Positions 1-11,463 of a stretch of DNA of 64,000 bases are shown here, piece by piece; position 1 is the first letter of the stretch, and every line of letters starts with the position of its first letter. The translations under genes and the position numbers were made by a program. The stretch covers positions 84,341,501 through 84,405,500 of the forward strand of contig JAZBRS010000057.1 in NCBI GenBank assembly GCA_037176725.1, read 5' to 3'. The stretch is from Posidonia oceanica. Its lineage: Eukaryota; Streptophyta; Magnoliopsida; Alismatales; Posidoniaceae. The notes below the pieces were generated by a model. It searched no databases, was not told the origin of the DNA, and saw only the letters and a list, made by a program, of their open reading frames with translations.

Positions 1-143
1 CCAAAACTGCTCTTTCCAAGCGATTGCACGAGTCCCCGCACCATTTCCCCCAACTCTAGCCGAACTCCCTTCCAACCACCTTCATCCTCCAAGCCAGAAC
101 TGGATGCAGAAACCTTCCCCTTGCCTTTGCCCTTAGGTGCCAT
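1..143 (-). CDS. Gypsy gag, N-terminal fragment (element G0, cut by window edge)
   Basis: This is the first 47 codons of a Gypsy gag polyprotein read on the minus strand, with its ATG at 143-141. The start MAPKGKGKGK and the following Gly/Glu-rich stretch match, nearly residue for residue, the gag start of the complete element at 38286. Gag forms the cytoplasmic virus-like particle of the retrotransposon. The reading frame is open to the window edge; the rest of the element lies to the left. The neighbouring primer-binding site and LTR (to 2456) fit a 5' end in minus orientation. Confidence 0.85.
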   Translation of the reverse strand, partial: MAPKGKGKGKVSASSSGLEDEGGWKGVRLELGEMVRGLVQSLGKSSF

Positions 144-263
144 CAAGCTAAAGCCACAACAAAGACAAGAAACAAAATATCAGGTGCAAAAACACAAACG
201 GCACAGTCCTACGGAGCCACTAGACCAGACACTACTAAGCTGGTGCAATTAGTGAACCTAGAA

Positions 264-274
264 CTCTGATACCA
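264..274 (-). other. Primer-binding site of Gypsy G0
   Basis: The plus strand reads CTCTGATACCA, the complement of TGGTATCAGAG, which pairs with the 3' end of initiator-Met tRNA. It lies four bases from the LTR end, as expected for minus-strand priming. Confidence 0.85.
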
Positions 275-278
275 CTCC

Positions 279-2456
279 TGTCACGCCCCAGGACGCGACC
301 AAATAGCATCAACTACCCAAATGATATTTAAAAGAATAAACAATTAATTACATTTGAGAACAAATTTAAAACTTTTACAAAATTATTAAAATACTCCCAA
401 GATCCCCAATGTGCGGCTACGTGGCTCCCCTAAACAAGCACCAGGCTGGACTGTACCTTGACCCTCCACCCGAAAACCAAACACAAAACATGCATGAGTA
501 ACATCTAAGTCACCCAGTACGTGCCACCCAAAACCACGGCAAACGGCATCATAAACAATTACTAAAGTAATAAACATCATAATTTACAGCAGTCTATGCT
601 ATTTAAAAGCATACCATTCATTAATATCAAATCACATGCTTTTATAAAGCTATTCACATTTTCTAAACCATGCAATCTCAAATACATCACAATTCATCTC
701 AAATCCACACTCATACACACACATCGATTCCAAATATCATCGAACACCCTGGCCACAGGTGAACGACACTAGCCACAAGTAGTTGCAGATGACACACGCA
801 TCTCTTGGCTGCAATGCTGCGGAAGACTACCCCGTGTGGGAGAACAATCCACCCTGGGAACTCAACCCTCAATTTATAGCATGATCATTTTCATGATCAA
901 CATCATAACAACACGGGGTTACGCACTCAGGCGTCCCTTTGGTGCCCGAGCGTCTGGGGACTCCAACCCCAGCCCCAGCCAGCACCGGCACAGAAGGTAG
1001 ACCGTCTGTTTCAACGGGGCCTACTGTACCGCTAACCTCACCCTAGGCTACCTGACTCTTGGACCATAGGGCGTGTGCTCAAACACCCCTAATTACCAGT
1101 CAGAAGCTTCGGTCTCTTGGTCCTCAAAACCACGGAAACCATTTCCAAACTCTTTTCACAAACATGCATTTCTTTTCTAAAGTCATTTAGAAATCCTTTC
1201 AAAACCTTTCCTCATAATCCACAAAACCATGCCAAAACACAATAAAACCAAATACCTCGAAAACCCAAATCTCTCTCTCTTTAGAAACCATGTTACCCCA
1301 AAAACGACACACCGAAAAGTCAGCACCGGTCGATCGAAAATCCCTGATTCGGGAGAACCAAATCAACCGGCAGACCGTTCTGGGCACCAAGTCCGAGTTC
1401 AGATAAAAAACGGCACAACGAAAATGCCACCGGTAGACCGAAAATCCCCGATTCGGTGGAACCAAACCCACCGGTCGAACCGATCCGCATAGAAATTGAC
1501 AGACCGATCGATTTCGGCACACCGAAATCAGAATCTGGCCTAAACTGACAGCAAAATGGGACACCGAAAGTGGTGGGTCGTACCGATTTCTACCGAAAAC
1601 GGCATACCGATCCAGAAAGTCGTACCGATCTGGGTGATCTCAGAAAACCAAAACGAAACCTAAAACAAATCGCCCAAGATGGGAACTCCAACCGATCTCA
1701 CCACAAAAACCCATAAATCACAAGTAAAAACTAGAATCAAAGCATCACGAGTGCTCTACACATGAGCACAAAAATCAAACCAATCCATGCATCATACATC
1801 AAGATATAAATTCGCAAAGCTCAAGAGGTCAAATAAAACCTATTTCCATTCAAACCACAACCAATCCAAAAATCATCCAAAACCAAATAAAATCCTACAA
1901 TATTCATGGCATAGCTAGATCACATGCATTCTAAGCATTCTAAGCAAGAATTTGGGAAGAATTCCTAAGGGGAGATGCGTACCAACACCGACGAACACTC
2001 CGCCCCCAAACCTCGGCCGGCCGACGAACACAGCCCTCCTCCAGCCGACGAGCACCACACCTCCTCATCGGCTTGCCTCCGCGCTCCTCCAGCACTAGCC
2101 GCACCTCCTCGATCTCCTCCAGCCACCGGCGATCGCTTAGGCTGCAATCGGCTGTCGGGTGGAGAAAACAGAAGGAAGGAAGAAGGAAGAGGGAAGAAGG
2201 AAATGGGCACGTGCAGTGGGAGAAATGGGCAAATTGCACTCTAACCCATTTTCCACCACAAACCACACACACGCCCCCAACTTCCTTCAACAAAGCCCTC
2301 ACTTCCTCACGACCACACCAAACAACACTAAGGAGCCAGAAACCAAACCACCAAAGACACACAACCCTAACACACCACAAACAATAGCAACAACAATAGG
2401 GAAAGATTCTCCAAAATAAATAACTCAATTATATTATAGAAAATCAGGATATTACA
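279..2456 (-). mobile_element. 5' LTR of Gypsy element G0 (minus orientation)
   Basis: The 2178-bp LTR begins TGTCACGCCCC and ends GGATATTACA on the plus strand, so it has TG..CA termini. It aligns along its whole length with the two LTRs at 31506-33668 and 38423-40586 but is clearly more diverged from them than they are from each other. It carries a palindrome-rich block (1318-1640) and a purine-rich stretch near 2160-2220. Its right end abuts the integrase coding sequence of a Copia element at 2457, so G0 inserted into that element. The open frames inside it on both strands are by-products of composition. Confidence 0.9.
1318..1640. repeat. Palindromic CGGTCGACCG-type module array in Gypsy LTR
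   Basis: Repeated half-sites of the form CGGTCGAYCGAAA, CCGGTAGACCGAAA and CGGCATACCGA are separated by short spacers with recurring CCCTGATTCGG and TTCTGGG strings. Equivalent blocks occur at 32560-32860 and 39480-39790 in the related LTRs. The function is unknown. The block lies upstream of the presumed transcription start when the LTR is read in its own orientation. Confidence 0.7.
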
Positions 2457-4698
2457 GCATCGAAGCAAAAATACAGACATATTGTAGATTCTGGTCTTAC
2501 TCTTTTAGCTCATGCATATTTATCTAAAGTATTTTGGGTTGAGGCCTTTACTACATCTGTATACCTCATGAATAGATTACCTACTAAATCCAAGCCCAAT
2601 AAAAGTCCGTATGAGTTACTTTTTGGATCCACACCTCAATACTCTATGATGCGTGTTTTTGGTTGTACCTGTTATCCTAATCTGAGGCCATACAATAAAA
2701 ACAAGCTTGACTATAGAACAATCAAATGCATCTTTATTGGGTAGCCTTCTTCACATAAAGGATACTATTGTTTTGAGCCAACTTCTTCACGTTTATATAT
2801 CTCCCGTGATGTTATTTTTCATGAAGATAATTTCTCTACGGCCCAGTCTCTTCAACATCAGTCCAATACTAATTCAGCCCATCTGCCTACATGCCCTCCA
2901 TCTCTTCAGCCTTCGCTCATTCCCAAATCGACATCTAGGTCAATTTCTCTACCCCATCTTGATATTGTCTCTCCTACGTCGTCTTCGTCATCTGAACCCT
3001 CCGCTTCTTCCACCCAGTCTACTCCTCCTTCTTCTCCTATTCCAGATCGTGGGGTGATAACCAGATCTATGCATGGTATCCGCAAGCCGAATCCCAAGTA
3101 TGCTTTGAATGTTATTTCGACCATTTCTCCTCCTGTTTCTTTTGCTCAAGCTTCCAAAGATGCTCGGTGGTGCATGGCTATGGTTGAGGTGTATAATGCC
3201 TTGCTACGAAATGGCACTTGGATTCTTACCTCTCTACCACCTTCTCACAATATCATTGGCTACAAGTGGATCTTCAAAGTGAAAGAGCATGCTGATGGAT
3301 CTCTAGAGCGATTCAAGGCGCGCCTCATAGCTCAAGGCTTCACAACTCAAGAAGGGGTCGACTATGCTGAAACGTTTAGTCCGGTATTCAAGCCTATCAC
3401 TATACACACTGTGCTCTCAATTGCTTACTCTTATAATTGGATTATCAAACAACTTGATATTAGCAATGCATTTCTGCACGGCACACTCAATGAAGAAATA
3501 TACATGAGGCAGCCCCCAGGGTTTGTAGATCCTAATCTCCCCAATCATGTCTGTCGTCTTCGACGCTCTCTTTATGGTCTCAAACAGGCACCTCGTGCTT
3601 GGTTCAGCAAGCTTAGAGCCTTCCTTCTTCAACAAGGTTTCCAAGATTCAAAGTGTGATGTATCTCTATTTATCAAACGAACAGTTTCTACTACAACTTA
3701 TTTTCTTGTATATGTAGATGATATACTTGTAACAGGGTCCTCGACCAAGGTTATTGTTGATCTTCTTGCTGCTCTGGCTGCTATCTTTGCTGTTCGTGAC
3801 CTTGGTGATATTCACTTCTTCCTTGGAATTGAGATCCAATGAACTCCTATTGGTCTGCACCTTTCTCAGTCCAAGTATATTGCGGATATACTACGACGCT
3901 ATAAGCGAGATAAAGCAAAACCTTGTCTCACACCTATGCCAGCTAACACTTAGCTATCTCGATTGGAAGGACAACCAGTTGTTGATTCAGCATACTATCG
4001 ATAGTTGGTAGGTGCCCTACAATATTGCATGTACTCTTACCAGGCCAGATGTTGCATTTGCAGTAAACAAGGTTTGCCAGTTCATGCATTCCCCTACTAA
4101 GAATCATCTCCAAGTTGTCAAGAGAGTTTCCCACTATCTGAAAGGTACCAATCAGCATGGCTTGCTTCTGCAACATTCTAATTCTTTTGATCATCATGCC
4201 TTCTTTGATGCTGATTGGGCCTCTAATCCTGATGATCGTCGGTCTCAAAGTGGGTACTGCATCTTCTTGGGTAAGTCTCTCATCTGTTGGAGCTCTAAGA
4301 AATAGCCCACGGTATCAAGGTCGAGCACGGAATCGGAATACCGAAGCTTAGCTGCTGCAACATGTGAGTTAATGTGGCTTCAAATGTTATTGGCTGACCT
4401 TAGGATATCTCAATATCATCCTCCAATATTGTGGTGTGACAATATTGGCACCACTTTTTTAGTAGCCAATCCTGTTAATTATGCTCGCACTAAGCACATT
4501 TCTATGGATTATCATTTTGTTAGAGAACAAGTGGCAAATAAGAAGCTTGAAGTCCGATTCATTTCTTCTAAGGATCGGCTAGCTGACACTCTTACCAAAT
4601 CCTTATGCAAGCAGCCCTTCATACTGAGTCGTGACAAGCTTACTGTGGTTGCTCCTCGGCTAAGCTTGAGAGGGGATGCTAACATACCTAAAATATGA
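2457..4698 (+). pseudogene. Copia element C: integrase end, reverse transcriptase and RNase H (broken)
   Basis: Three Copia domains follow in order. 2457-2740 encodes the end of integrase (KHRHIVDSGLTLLAHA, then the YELLFG and FGC motifs). 3054-3842 encodes reverse transcriptase with LDISNAFLHG, YGLKQAPRAW and the catalytic YVDDIL. 4012-4698 encodes RNase H and the polyprotein end (DADWAS, then WCDNIGT, ARTKHI and LADTLTK). The frame is broken by stops at 2741-2743, 3840-3842 and 4303-4305 and by a frameshift between 3842 and 4012. The 5' half is missing because Gypsy G0 inserted at 2456/2457. The domain order and short LTR fit a small Ale-type Copia element; the lineage is an inference. Confidence 0.85.
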
Positions 4699-4868
4699 GT
4701 GTGTGACGTGGCATGGTTGTTATAACAACCCCTGTCAAAAGCATATTCTTTGTATTCACTTTATTCTATCCAGACATTTCTAGAATGATCTGCTAGTTTG
4801 TATATATATGCTTGAGGATATCAATAAGAATTCATTTGATTCCTCACCTTTGCCTATGTTCTTGCACA
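4677..4868 (+). mobile_element. 3' LTR of Copia element C, with polypurine tract just before it
   Basis: A polypurine tract (CTTGAGAGGGGA, 4665-4676) directly precedes TGCTAACATACC, a typical Copia LTR start. The LTR runs about 192 bp to TTCTTGCACA. A TATATATATG stretch near 4800 may be its promoter. From 4869 the sequence becomes homologous to intron 1 of ARM copy 2 (44783 onward), which fixes the right end of the element to within two or three bases. Confidence 0.7.
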
Positions 4869-4956
4869 TATTACATATGAAGTTTGTATTTTGTAATTAA
4901 AAATAAGAAGAGATGTCTAATTTCAAATAATTGGCTGCCGACCATGCCAAGATCAG

Positions 4957-6926
4957 ACTACTCTACTGGCTCCAGCTGCTCTCGGCCACTGCTTGCATGG
5001 TGTTGTCACTGATGAGGCTTATAAAACAGGACTATGACAAGAACATAAATGTAGCCGACACGAGGAACAGGAAGTCAGCATTGAACATATTCTACGGCCT
5101 TGCACTCGCGGAGTCACTGTTGTGCTGGATTGAGAAGGTCTATTGGGAATGGAAGGTAAGCTTCTGTGATCTACTTGTAGAGGTGAACAGGGCCTGTGGC
5201 TTCAAAGACACGGAAGAAGATATGGTGCCAATAACCCGATTCTTCTATGATGCCTTCTCAAGGTGCATCGATGGGAGCATCTTCGATGGCCTCAAAATGG
5301 ACTTGGTCTCCTACTCTGAGGAGCTGCTGAGTTCAGACTCATCTGACGAGCAGCTCACTGGGGCAAGAATCCTCCTGAAATTCGTCACTGAAAACAAGTT
5401 TGTGGCTGACACACTTCGTAAGATAGGGACCAGTACTACGACTATGGAGAGGTTGGTGGAAATGTTGAATTGGAGGAACCCAGAGGAGGAAGAGCTGAGG
5501 ATGGCAACAGCAGAGATCATGTTGAAACTTGCAGGGAAGAAGCAGAACGCGCATCGAGTTGCTGAAATCCCAGGCTCGATTGTATCAATATCTTCATTAC
5601 TGCATTCCGGACCACTAGTCAAGGCCTCCAAACCCCATGAAATAAGTGCGAGACGTGCCGTCCCTGACCAACAGAACTACGAGTTCTCAGCCTTCAATCG
5701 CCTTGGCCTTAGGATACTAAAGAAGCTTGCGCATGACCATGAGAACTGCAGCAAGATAGGTTACACCAGGGGGCTGCTACAAAAGGTAATAGATTTCACC
5801 GGCAATGCAGACAGTTTGCTGGGGCAACCCCATACGGCGGATACACTGATCAAGTCCATGAAGTACGCTCTCCTGTTGGTAAAGATGCTGGCTAGCACGC
5901 CTGGACAGACTGGAAAAGATCTCCGCAATGAAATATCAGAAAACGTCTTCAGCATCAGTAACATCAGAGATATTCTGCAATATGGGCAGAATCACACGAA
6001 ATTACAGAAACTGGCGATCGATCTCATAACAAACCTAGGGATGGACGACGAGGCAACAGATAGGATTGGCTGCACTGGTGGGATCATCAGGGAGCTGTTC
6101 GGCATCTTCCTTGCGCAGGGCCTGACGGACAACCAAAATCTGGTGAAGGTTGAGGCTGGGGAGGCACTAATGATGCTAACCATGGATAGTAAAGCAAACT
6201 GTGAAAGGATCCTGAGGTTGGAAGAAGTTGAGAGGCTTGTCGAGGCACTCAGTGACCCAGTGTTGATGAAAAATTCAGCAAGGATTCTCCGGAACCTCTA
6301 TGCTTATGGTGGAACTGAAAATGTCCATCGTCTCCGAGTAGTCACTGCTGCAACACCAACTGTAAGTAGTATAGCTTAGAAACTCATACCTACGTCCAAT
6401 AACCGACATCAAAAGCTTACTTGTAAAAAGTGTGACACTCAGGTTATAGGAAACAGTAAGTGCCAAGGAAAATTCTCATTGTTTCTTTGTTCTCTTACAG
6501 GTTCTAAAGACAGCGATGCAGGAAGAAAAGAAACTGCTCGAGGTATCAATCGGGCTTGCAACACAAATTTTGAAGTTTATGAGCCCAGAAGAAGCAACTG
6601 AGGAGTTCAAGAAGGCCGGAATCAATGAGTGCAGAATAGCTGAGAAGCTAGTTAAGATATTAAGTAATAACAAACAGCCCTGCATCGATTTCCCAAGGAT
6701 GAGGGGATTTGCTATAGAACTGGCAATCTGGATGATGGAATCAGACGAAAAGAATAAAGGGATCTTCAGAAAGGAAGGGCTGAAGGAGGAGCTAGTGAAT
6801 GTTGCCAACACCACATCGGAACTGGAATTCTTCCTGGCGTTTTCTGGCAGTGCTGGACTTAGCCGCCATCCTAAAACCATGCACTCTCTTGTGGATGAGA
6901 CACTTGAGATTCTAGGAAATGACTGA
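4957..6926 (+). CDS. ARM-repeat membrane protein, copy 1 (exons 2 and 3 only)
   Basis: Exon 2 is 4957-6361 (donor ACT|GTAAGT) and exon 3 is 6501-6926 (acceptor TCTTACAG), ending TGA. Both are open and match copy 2 at about 99% in exon 2; one codon is missing near 5050 relative to copy 2. The product would be 609 residues: a hydrophobic start (LLYWLQLLSATACMVLSL, then a second hydrophobic patch around ALNIFYGLALAESLLCW), then helical ARM-type repeats. Exon 1, which in copy 2 encodes 222 residues with two further membrane segments, is not in the window: 88 bp upstream of exon 2 the sequence becomes a Copia LTR. If exon 1 survives farther left, the gene would have an intron of at least 5 kb filled with nested retrotransposons; if not, this is a pseudogene. 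The ATG-less open frame continuing upstream to 4931 is intron sequence. Confidence 0.8.
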
Positions 6927-7052
6927 AAAGGATAAAAATGATGTCCAACTCTTATACATGTTGGTTGTGAATTCAACAATTATAATGAATATATTTTTCT
7001 GAAATACAACTATTTCAGATTCTTTTATGTCAGAAAGTAAATAAAGTTGCCG
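6927..7052 (+). other. 3' UTR of ARM copy 1
   Basis: The 126 bp after the stop contain AT-rich polyadenylation-like signals, including AAATAAAG near 7039, and are nearly identical to 46845-46970. The LTR of Copia A begins immediately after, so transcript ends may lie at or inside that LTR. Confidence 0.55.
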
Positions 7053-7289
7053 TGTTATTGTTAAAAATGTTCTACATGCCGTCCGCTTTAATAGAGGATA
7101 ATATTGTAATATTGTAATTGGAATAGATCATTCCAAATGTGGTATTCTCTACCCAATCATATGTTATATCTCTTTTTATATAAAGCAATGGGTATAGCCT
7201 ATGAAGGCACTGGTCTAGGCTAATGTCTCATGCATTCCTTCTTTCTCTCCTCTTCTCTTCCACATTCTTTTCTTACTTTCCTTCTCACA
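7053..7289 (+). mobile_element. 5' LTR of Copia element A (duplicated copy 1)
   Basis: The LTR starts TGTTATTGTTAAAAATG and ends CTTCTCACA, about 237 bp, with a TATATAAA box at 7177-7184. It is followed directly by a tRNA-Met type primer-binding site, TGGTATCAACC, at 7290-7300. It is paralogous to 46971-47216. The exact left end is inferred from the TG terminus; the right end is fixed by the primer site. Confidence 0.75.
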
Positions 7290-7345
7290 TGGTATCAACC
7301 TAACCTTGATCATTTCTATTTCTTCTTTCATCTTTCGTCCTTATC

Positions 7346-7634
7346 GTGGAAGAAACAGCATCTTCAGTCACCCACACTTCTCCTACTAGTGGATCTTCAT
7401 CCCTCCCCACCTCCTTTAACATCAGCCACCACTTTCATACCCCCATGGATCATACTTCATATCTATACTAGATGAACCAGTTCCAAACCGTCCTTAACAT
7501 CCACGATCTCTCCTCCATTATTTCATATCCTCCTCCTCCATCTTCTCTCAGTGATGGCAAAGTTGACCTAGCCTATACTTACTGGAAGAAGCACACTAGC
7601 TTGTCCTCAGTTGAATAAAAGCCATCGTCACTAC
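7346..7634 (+). pseudogene. Copia A gag, 5' part (copy 1)
   Basis: This is the N-terminal gag region corresponding to 47273-47560 in copy 2. The start codon there is ATG; here it reads GTG (7346), so the initiation codon is lost. In-frame stops and a frameshift separate the start from the conserved gag core. The reading is cut at 7634 by insertion of Copia B and resumes at 16951 after the target-site duplication. Confidence 0.7.
7630..7634 (+). other. Target-site duplication (left) of Copia B
   Basis: ACTAC at 7630-7634 is repeated at 16946-16950. The paralogous unoccupied site at about 47555-47560 has ACTAC once, which proves the insertion boundaries. Confidence 0.95.
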
Positions 7635-8712
7635 TGTTGGAAAATACTCCAAATATCTATTGTGTTTTGATGATATATGTGATATTATGTTATATGTCTA
7701 ACATGTTTATTAAGATTGTTATAGCTTGTTTTATAATGATACTCAAAGCATTCAGGAAGACTGAGATATAGACCGAGGAACAGAAAATCAGTGCTTGTTC
7801 AATCTGTGTACAAATGTTGTATTTCTTATTGCATGTAAAAGTCTATAAAGTTGTCTCAGAAATATCATGAGATAAGATCGTTGTATAGAACTTAGGAAAT
7901 ATAAGAAATCTGTATAATATGTGCTTGATTGACTATAAACGGCACTCCGTTTTGGTATTGGGCTCAAAACAGCAACTGAGCCAAATAAAGATTGATTAAA
8001 GAAAAGGTGGACTATGCCAAAACGGCACTCCGGTCCAGAACGGAGCTCCATTCTGGTCGTGTGTTGGATCTGCTAGGAAATCAAATGGAAGTCTGTTATA
8101 TTCCGGAGCTCCGTTTTAACTAGCCATTTAAGATCTTTAAAGAGGATTTACTAGTCGTTAGAGACTAATTGGGGTTAAGCTTTTGCTCATAAATAAGACC
8201 TATATTGGACCTCCATGAAGTACCATTCTACTACACACATCCTTGAGCTAATACACAAGAGAAGAGAGCTATTTTCCCATCTTCAAGTGCTTCCCAAACT
8301 TCCTCAAGCTACTACTTCAAATCTGTGCTACAGAGCTTGGCAAAAAAATGTGTTGAGTCTGAAATCTTCCATTACAAGCAAGGAGTATCTTCTCAGGATT
8401 GGAGAAGGGGCAACGGAGTATTGCAAGGTTTCGTTGAAAGAGCTTTCAACAAACAAGTAAGTAATCTTTTGAGTTAAAGATTAAGGAAACCTCAAGGAGA
8501 TCTTGAGAGAGTGGGCTAGGCTAGGATTTGGCCGAACCACTATAAATTATTGTGTTGTTTATTCATTATCTCTCTTTCCATTTCTGTGTATGCATTTTCT
8601 TTTATAGATCAAATTAAGATAAATTTGATAAGTTATAAAAATTAGTAAATCATAACCTATTATACCTATAATCTCTATTCACTCTCCTCTAGAGAAGCCA
8701 TATAATCCAACA
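7635..8712 (+). mobile_element. 5' LTR of SIRE-like Copia element B
   Basis: This 1078-bp LTR starts TGTTGGAAAATACTCC and ends ATAATCCAACA. It pairs with an equal-length LTR at 15868-16945; about 30 differences are visible by eye (near 3%). A TATA-like ATAAATA lies at 8189-8195. Upstream of it are palindromic pieces such as CGGAGCTCCGTTTT and CGGCACTCCGTTTT (7937-8125). Small open frames in it have no support as genes. Confidence 0.95.
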
Positions 8713-8714
8713 AT

Positions 8715-8726
8715 TGGTATCAGAGC
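8715..8726 (+). other. Primer-binding site of Copia B
   Basis: TGGTATCAGAGC, complementary to the initiator-Met tRNA 3' end, lies two bases after the LTR and sets the plus orientation. Confidence 0.9.
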
Positions 8727-8767
8727 AAGGTTATCTAGACTAAGATTTAAATTCATCTCTAGATAAA

Positions 8768-10027
8768 ATGGCTTATAATAATAATAACATCACAGAGGGT
8801 CAAAGCATTAACAGGCCACCCTTCTTTGTTGGCCTAAATTATAACTATTGGAAAGTTAGAATGGTTATTTACCTAAAATCAATTAATTTTGAACTTTGGG
8901 ATGTTGTTATAAATGGCTACACATCATACAACACATCTTATAGAGAATAGAGTGAAGAAGAAAAGAAACTAGCACAACTAGATGCTAAGGGACTCAACAT
9001 TTTATTTTGTGCTGTTAATCAAGAACAATTCAATAGGATATCTAATTGCAAAACTTCACATGAAGTTTGGCAAAATTTAGAAATCACTCATGAAGGAACC
9101 AACCAAGTAAAAGAAACTAAAATAAATATGTTAGTACATAAATATGAATTATTTAAAATGAAACCCAATGAACCCATTAGTGAAATGTTCACTAGATTTA
9201 ATGAAATCACTAATCCTTTACAATCACTAGGAAAAGGATATTCTCAAAGTGACCTAGTAAGAAAAATTCTGAGATCCTTAACTCAAGAATGGGAAAAGAA
9301 AACTACAGTCATTGAGGAAGCAAAAGATTTATCCAACTACTCATTAGAAGAACTTATGAGAAATTTGATTTCCTATGAAGTCCAAATAAAAGATAAAGAA
9401 ACTGAAAAAGGATTAAATAAAAAGAATATAGCCTTAAACATAACCACTGATTCTGATGAATCAAAGGAAGAAGATGATGAAGACACTGCTCTCCTAACTA
9501 GAAAATTTAAAAGATTCATTAAAAATGGAAATTTCAAAAGAAATGGAAAATTTCCTGAAAAGTCAAATAGCAAAGATGAAACTCCACTTTGCCACAAATG
9601 CAACAAACCGGGACATATAAAAAGAGATTGTCCTTTATTAAAAATGAAAATCTTTAAAAAGGATAATAACAACTACAAAAAATCCAAGAAAAAGGCACTA
9701 CATGCCACATGGGAGGATAGTGATTCTTCTTCTGATGAAGAATCTCCTTCAGAAAATGAAACAGCTTACATGTGCTTCATGGCACAAGGTGATGACATTG
9801 ATTCTTCTTCTGAAATAGATACAGAAGAGTTACTAGATGCATTCAATGTTTTATATGAAAAATATAAAAATCTGAAAATAAAATCTAAAGATATGACTCT
9901 CAACATTAATCAATTAAACTCTGTAAATGACACTCTTATAGAAGAAGGAAAGAAATTGGTTTTTGAAAATGAAGAACTAGATCAAAAAAATGTAGAACTG
10001 AATATGAGCTTAGAACAAATGAAATAG
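8768..10027 (+). pseudogene. Copia B gag
   Basis: The gag starts with ATG at 8768 and stays in one frame to 10027 apart from a single TAG at 8948-8950. It encodes the particle protein: an N-terminal part with PFFVGLNYNYWKVRM (the usual gag start of this lineage), a UBN2-type core (LVHKYELFKMKPNEPISEMF), an acidic Ser/Asp/Glu stretch, and one CCHC zinc knuckle, CHKCNKPGHIKRDC (near 9593-9634), followed by an acidic, coiled-coil-like tail rich in Asn, Glu and Lys. The length of about 420 codons is normal for SIRE-type gag. A single stop makes it nearly intact. Confidence 0.85.
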
Positions 10028-11463
10028 AAAATAAAAAATCTGGAAAAAGACATTTCATCCCTAAAAGACAAAAGCAATGACTTACTCAACACAGTAGCAA
10101 AATTCACAAAGAGAAAACAAAATCTGGATCTTTTACTCTCAAACCAAAGAAAATCACTACACAAGTATGGTATAGGATTTTCTCTATTTCAAAACGCACC
10201 TTATGAAAATGGGTTTATAAGAGAAACTACAAAGAAAAATATGTATTTGTAGTAAGAAAACAAAACTCCAACAAATGGGTTCCAAGAAATAATTATGGCA
10301 AATCTTATCAAAAGAAAATTTGGGTTCCTAAGACTTTACTTTCATCTAATGTAGAAAAATGATGAAATCCAAATAGATATTGGATAGTGGCTGCTCTCGT
10401 CACATGACTGGAGAATATAAACTTCTAAGCACTCTTAAGTCAAAAGACGATGGAAATGTCTCATTCGGGGATAATAGCAAAGGCAAGATAGTTAGAATCG
10501 GGAACATAGGTAATCCTGAAGATCCTTCTATAGAAAATGTACTTCTTGTAGATGGCCTCAAGCATAATCTTATTAGCATTAGTCAACTTTGTGATAAAGG
10601 ATATAAAGTAATATTTGATAAGAAAGTATGTACTATTATGGATGCTAATACTAAGAAAATACTATTTATTGGAAGTAGAAAAAATAATGTATATAGGATC
10701 AAAATCCAATATGAACCTAAAACTTTAATAAACTCTTGCCTTATAGCTTCAAATGATGAAAATTGGCTTTGGCATAGGAGACTTGGCCATACTAGCATGA
10801 ATCAATTATCTAAGTTATCAAAAGGTGATTTTGTAAAAGGCTTGCCTAAATTGAATTTCAAAAAGGATAAACTGTGTGATGCATGTCAATTTGGAAAACA
10901 ATTCAAATCTTCTTTCAAATCCAAAGACATTGTTTCTACTTCTAAGCCTTTGGAACTTATTCACATTGATTTATTTGACCCAAGTAGAACTCTAAGTCTA
11001 GGAGGAAAATGATATGTTTTTGTATTAGTTGATGACTTTTCTCGTTTTACTTGGGTTATATTTATTACAAACAAAAGTGATGTTTTCAATGAGTTTCAAA
11101 AGTTTTGTAAAAAAGTTCAAAATGAAAAGGGTTTCAACATCATAAAAATCAGAAGTGATCATGGTGGAGAATTTGAAAATGATGATTTTGAAAATTTTTG
11201 TATTGAAAACAATTTTGAACACGACTTTTCTTTTCCTAGGACTCCACAACAAAATGGAGTAGTTGAAAGGAAAAATAGAACACTCCAAGAAATGGCCAGA
11301 ATCATGCTTTGTGAAAATGATTTATCTAAGCACTTCTGGGCTGAAGCAGTCAACACTGCATGTTATATTTTGAATCGTGTTTTACTTCGTCCTATTTTGA
11401 ACAAAACTCCTTATGAATTATGGTTTGGAAATACCGCTCGAATTTCTTATTTCAAAGTTTTTT
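10028..11463 (+). pseudogene. Copia B protease and integrase region
   Basis: After the gag stop the frame runs on as a Lys/Asn-rich linker, then shifts. The aspartic protease motif [11 protein letters not shown] begins at about 10378. The GAG-preintegrase zinc region follows (LWHRRLGHTSMNQL, then CDACQFGKQ), then the integrase catalytic core: LIHIDLF, VDDFSRFTW, RSDHGGEFEN and the ERKNRTLQ Glu motif, ending with PYELWFG. A TGA at 11010-11012 interrupts the integrase where relatives usually have an Arg (CGA to TGA would be one C-to-T change). The frame changes again near 11460. The role is cleavage of the polyprotein and integration of the cDNA. Confidence 0.85.

Noticed and set aside
1199..1564. 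Open frames on both strands across the palindromic LTR block
   Set aside because: Palindromic composition opens both strands; the same block in the related LTRs does not keep the frames.
4931..4956. Upstream extension of ARM copy 1 exon 2
   Set aside because: Copy 2 shows this is the end of intron 1; the only phase-compatible acceptor places the exon start at 4957.
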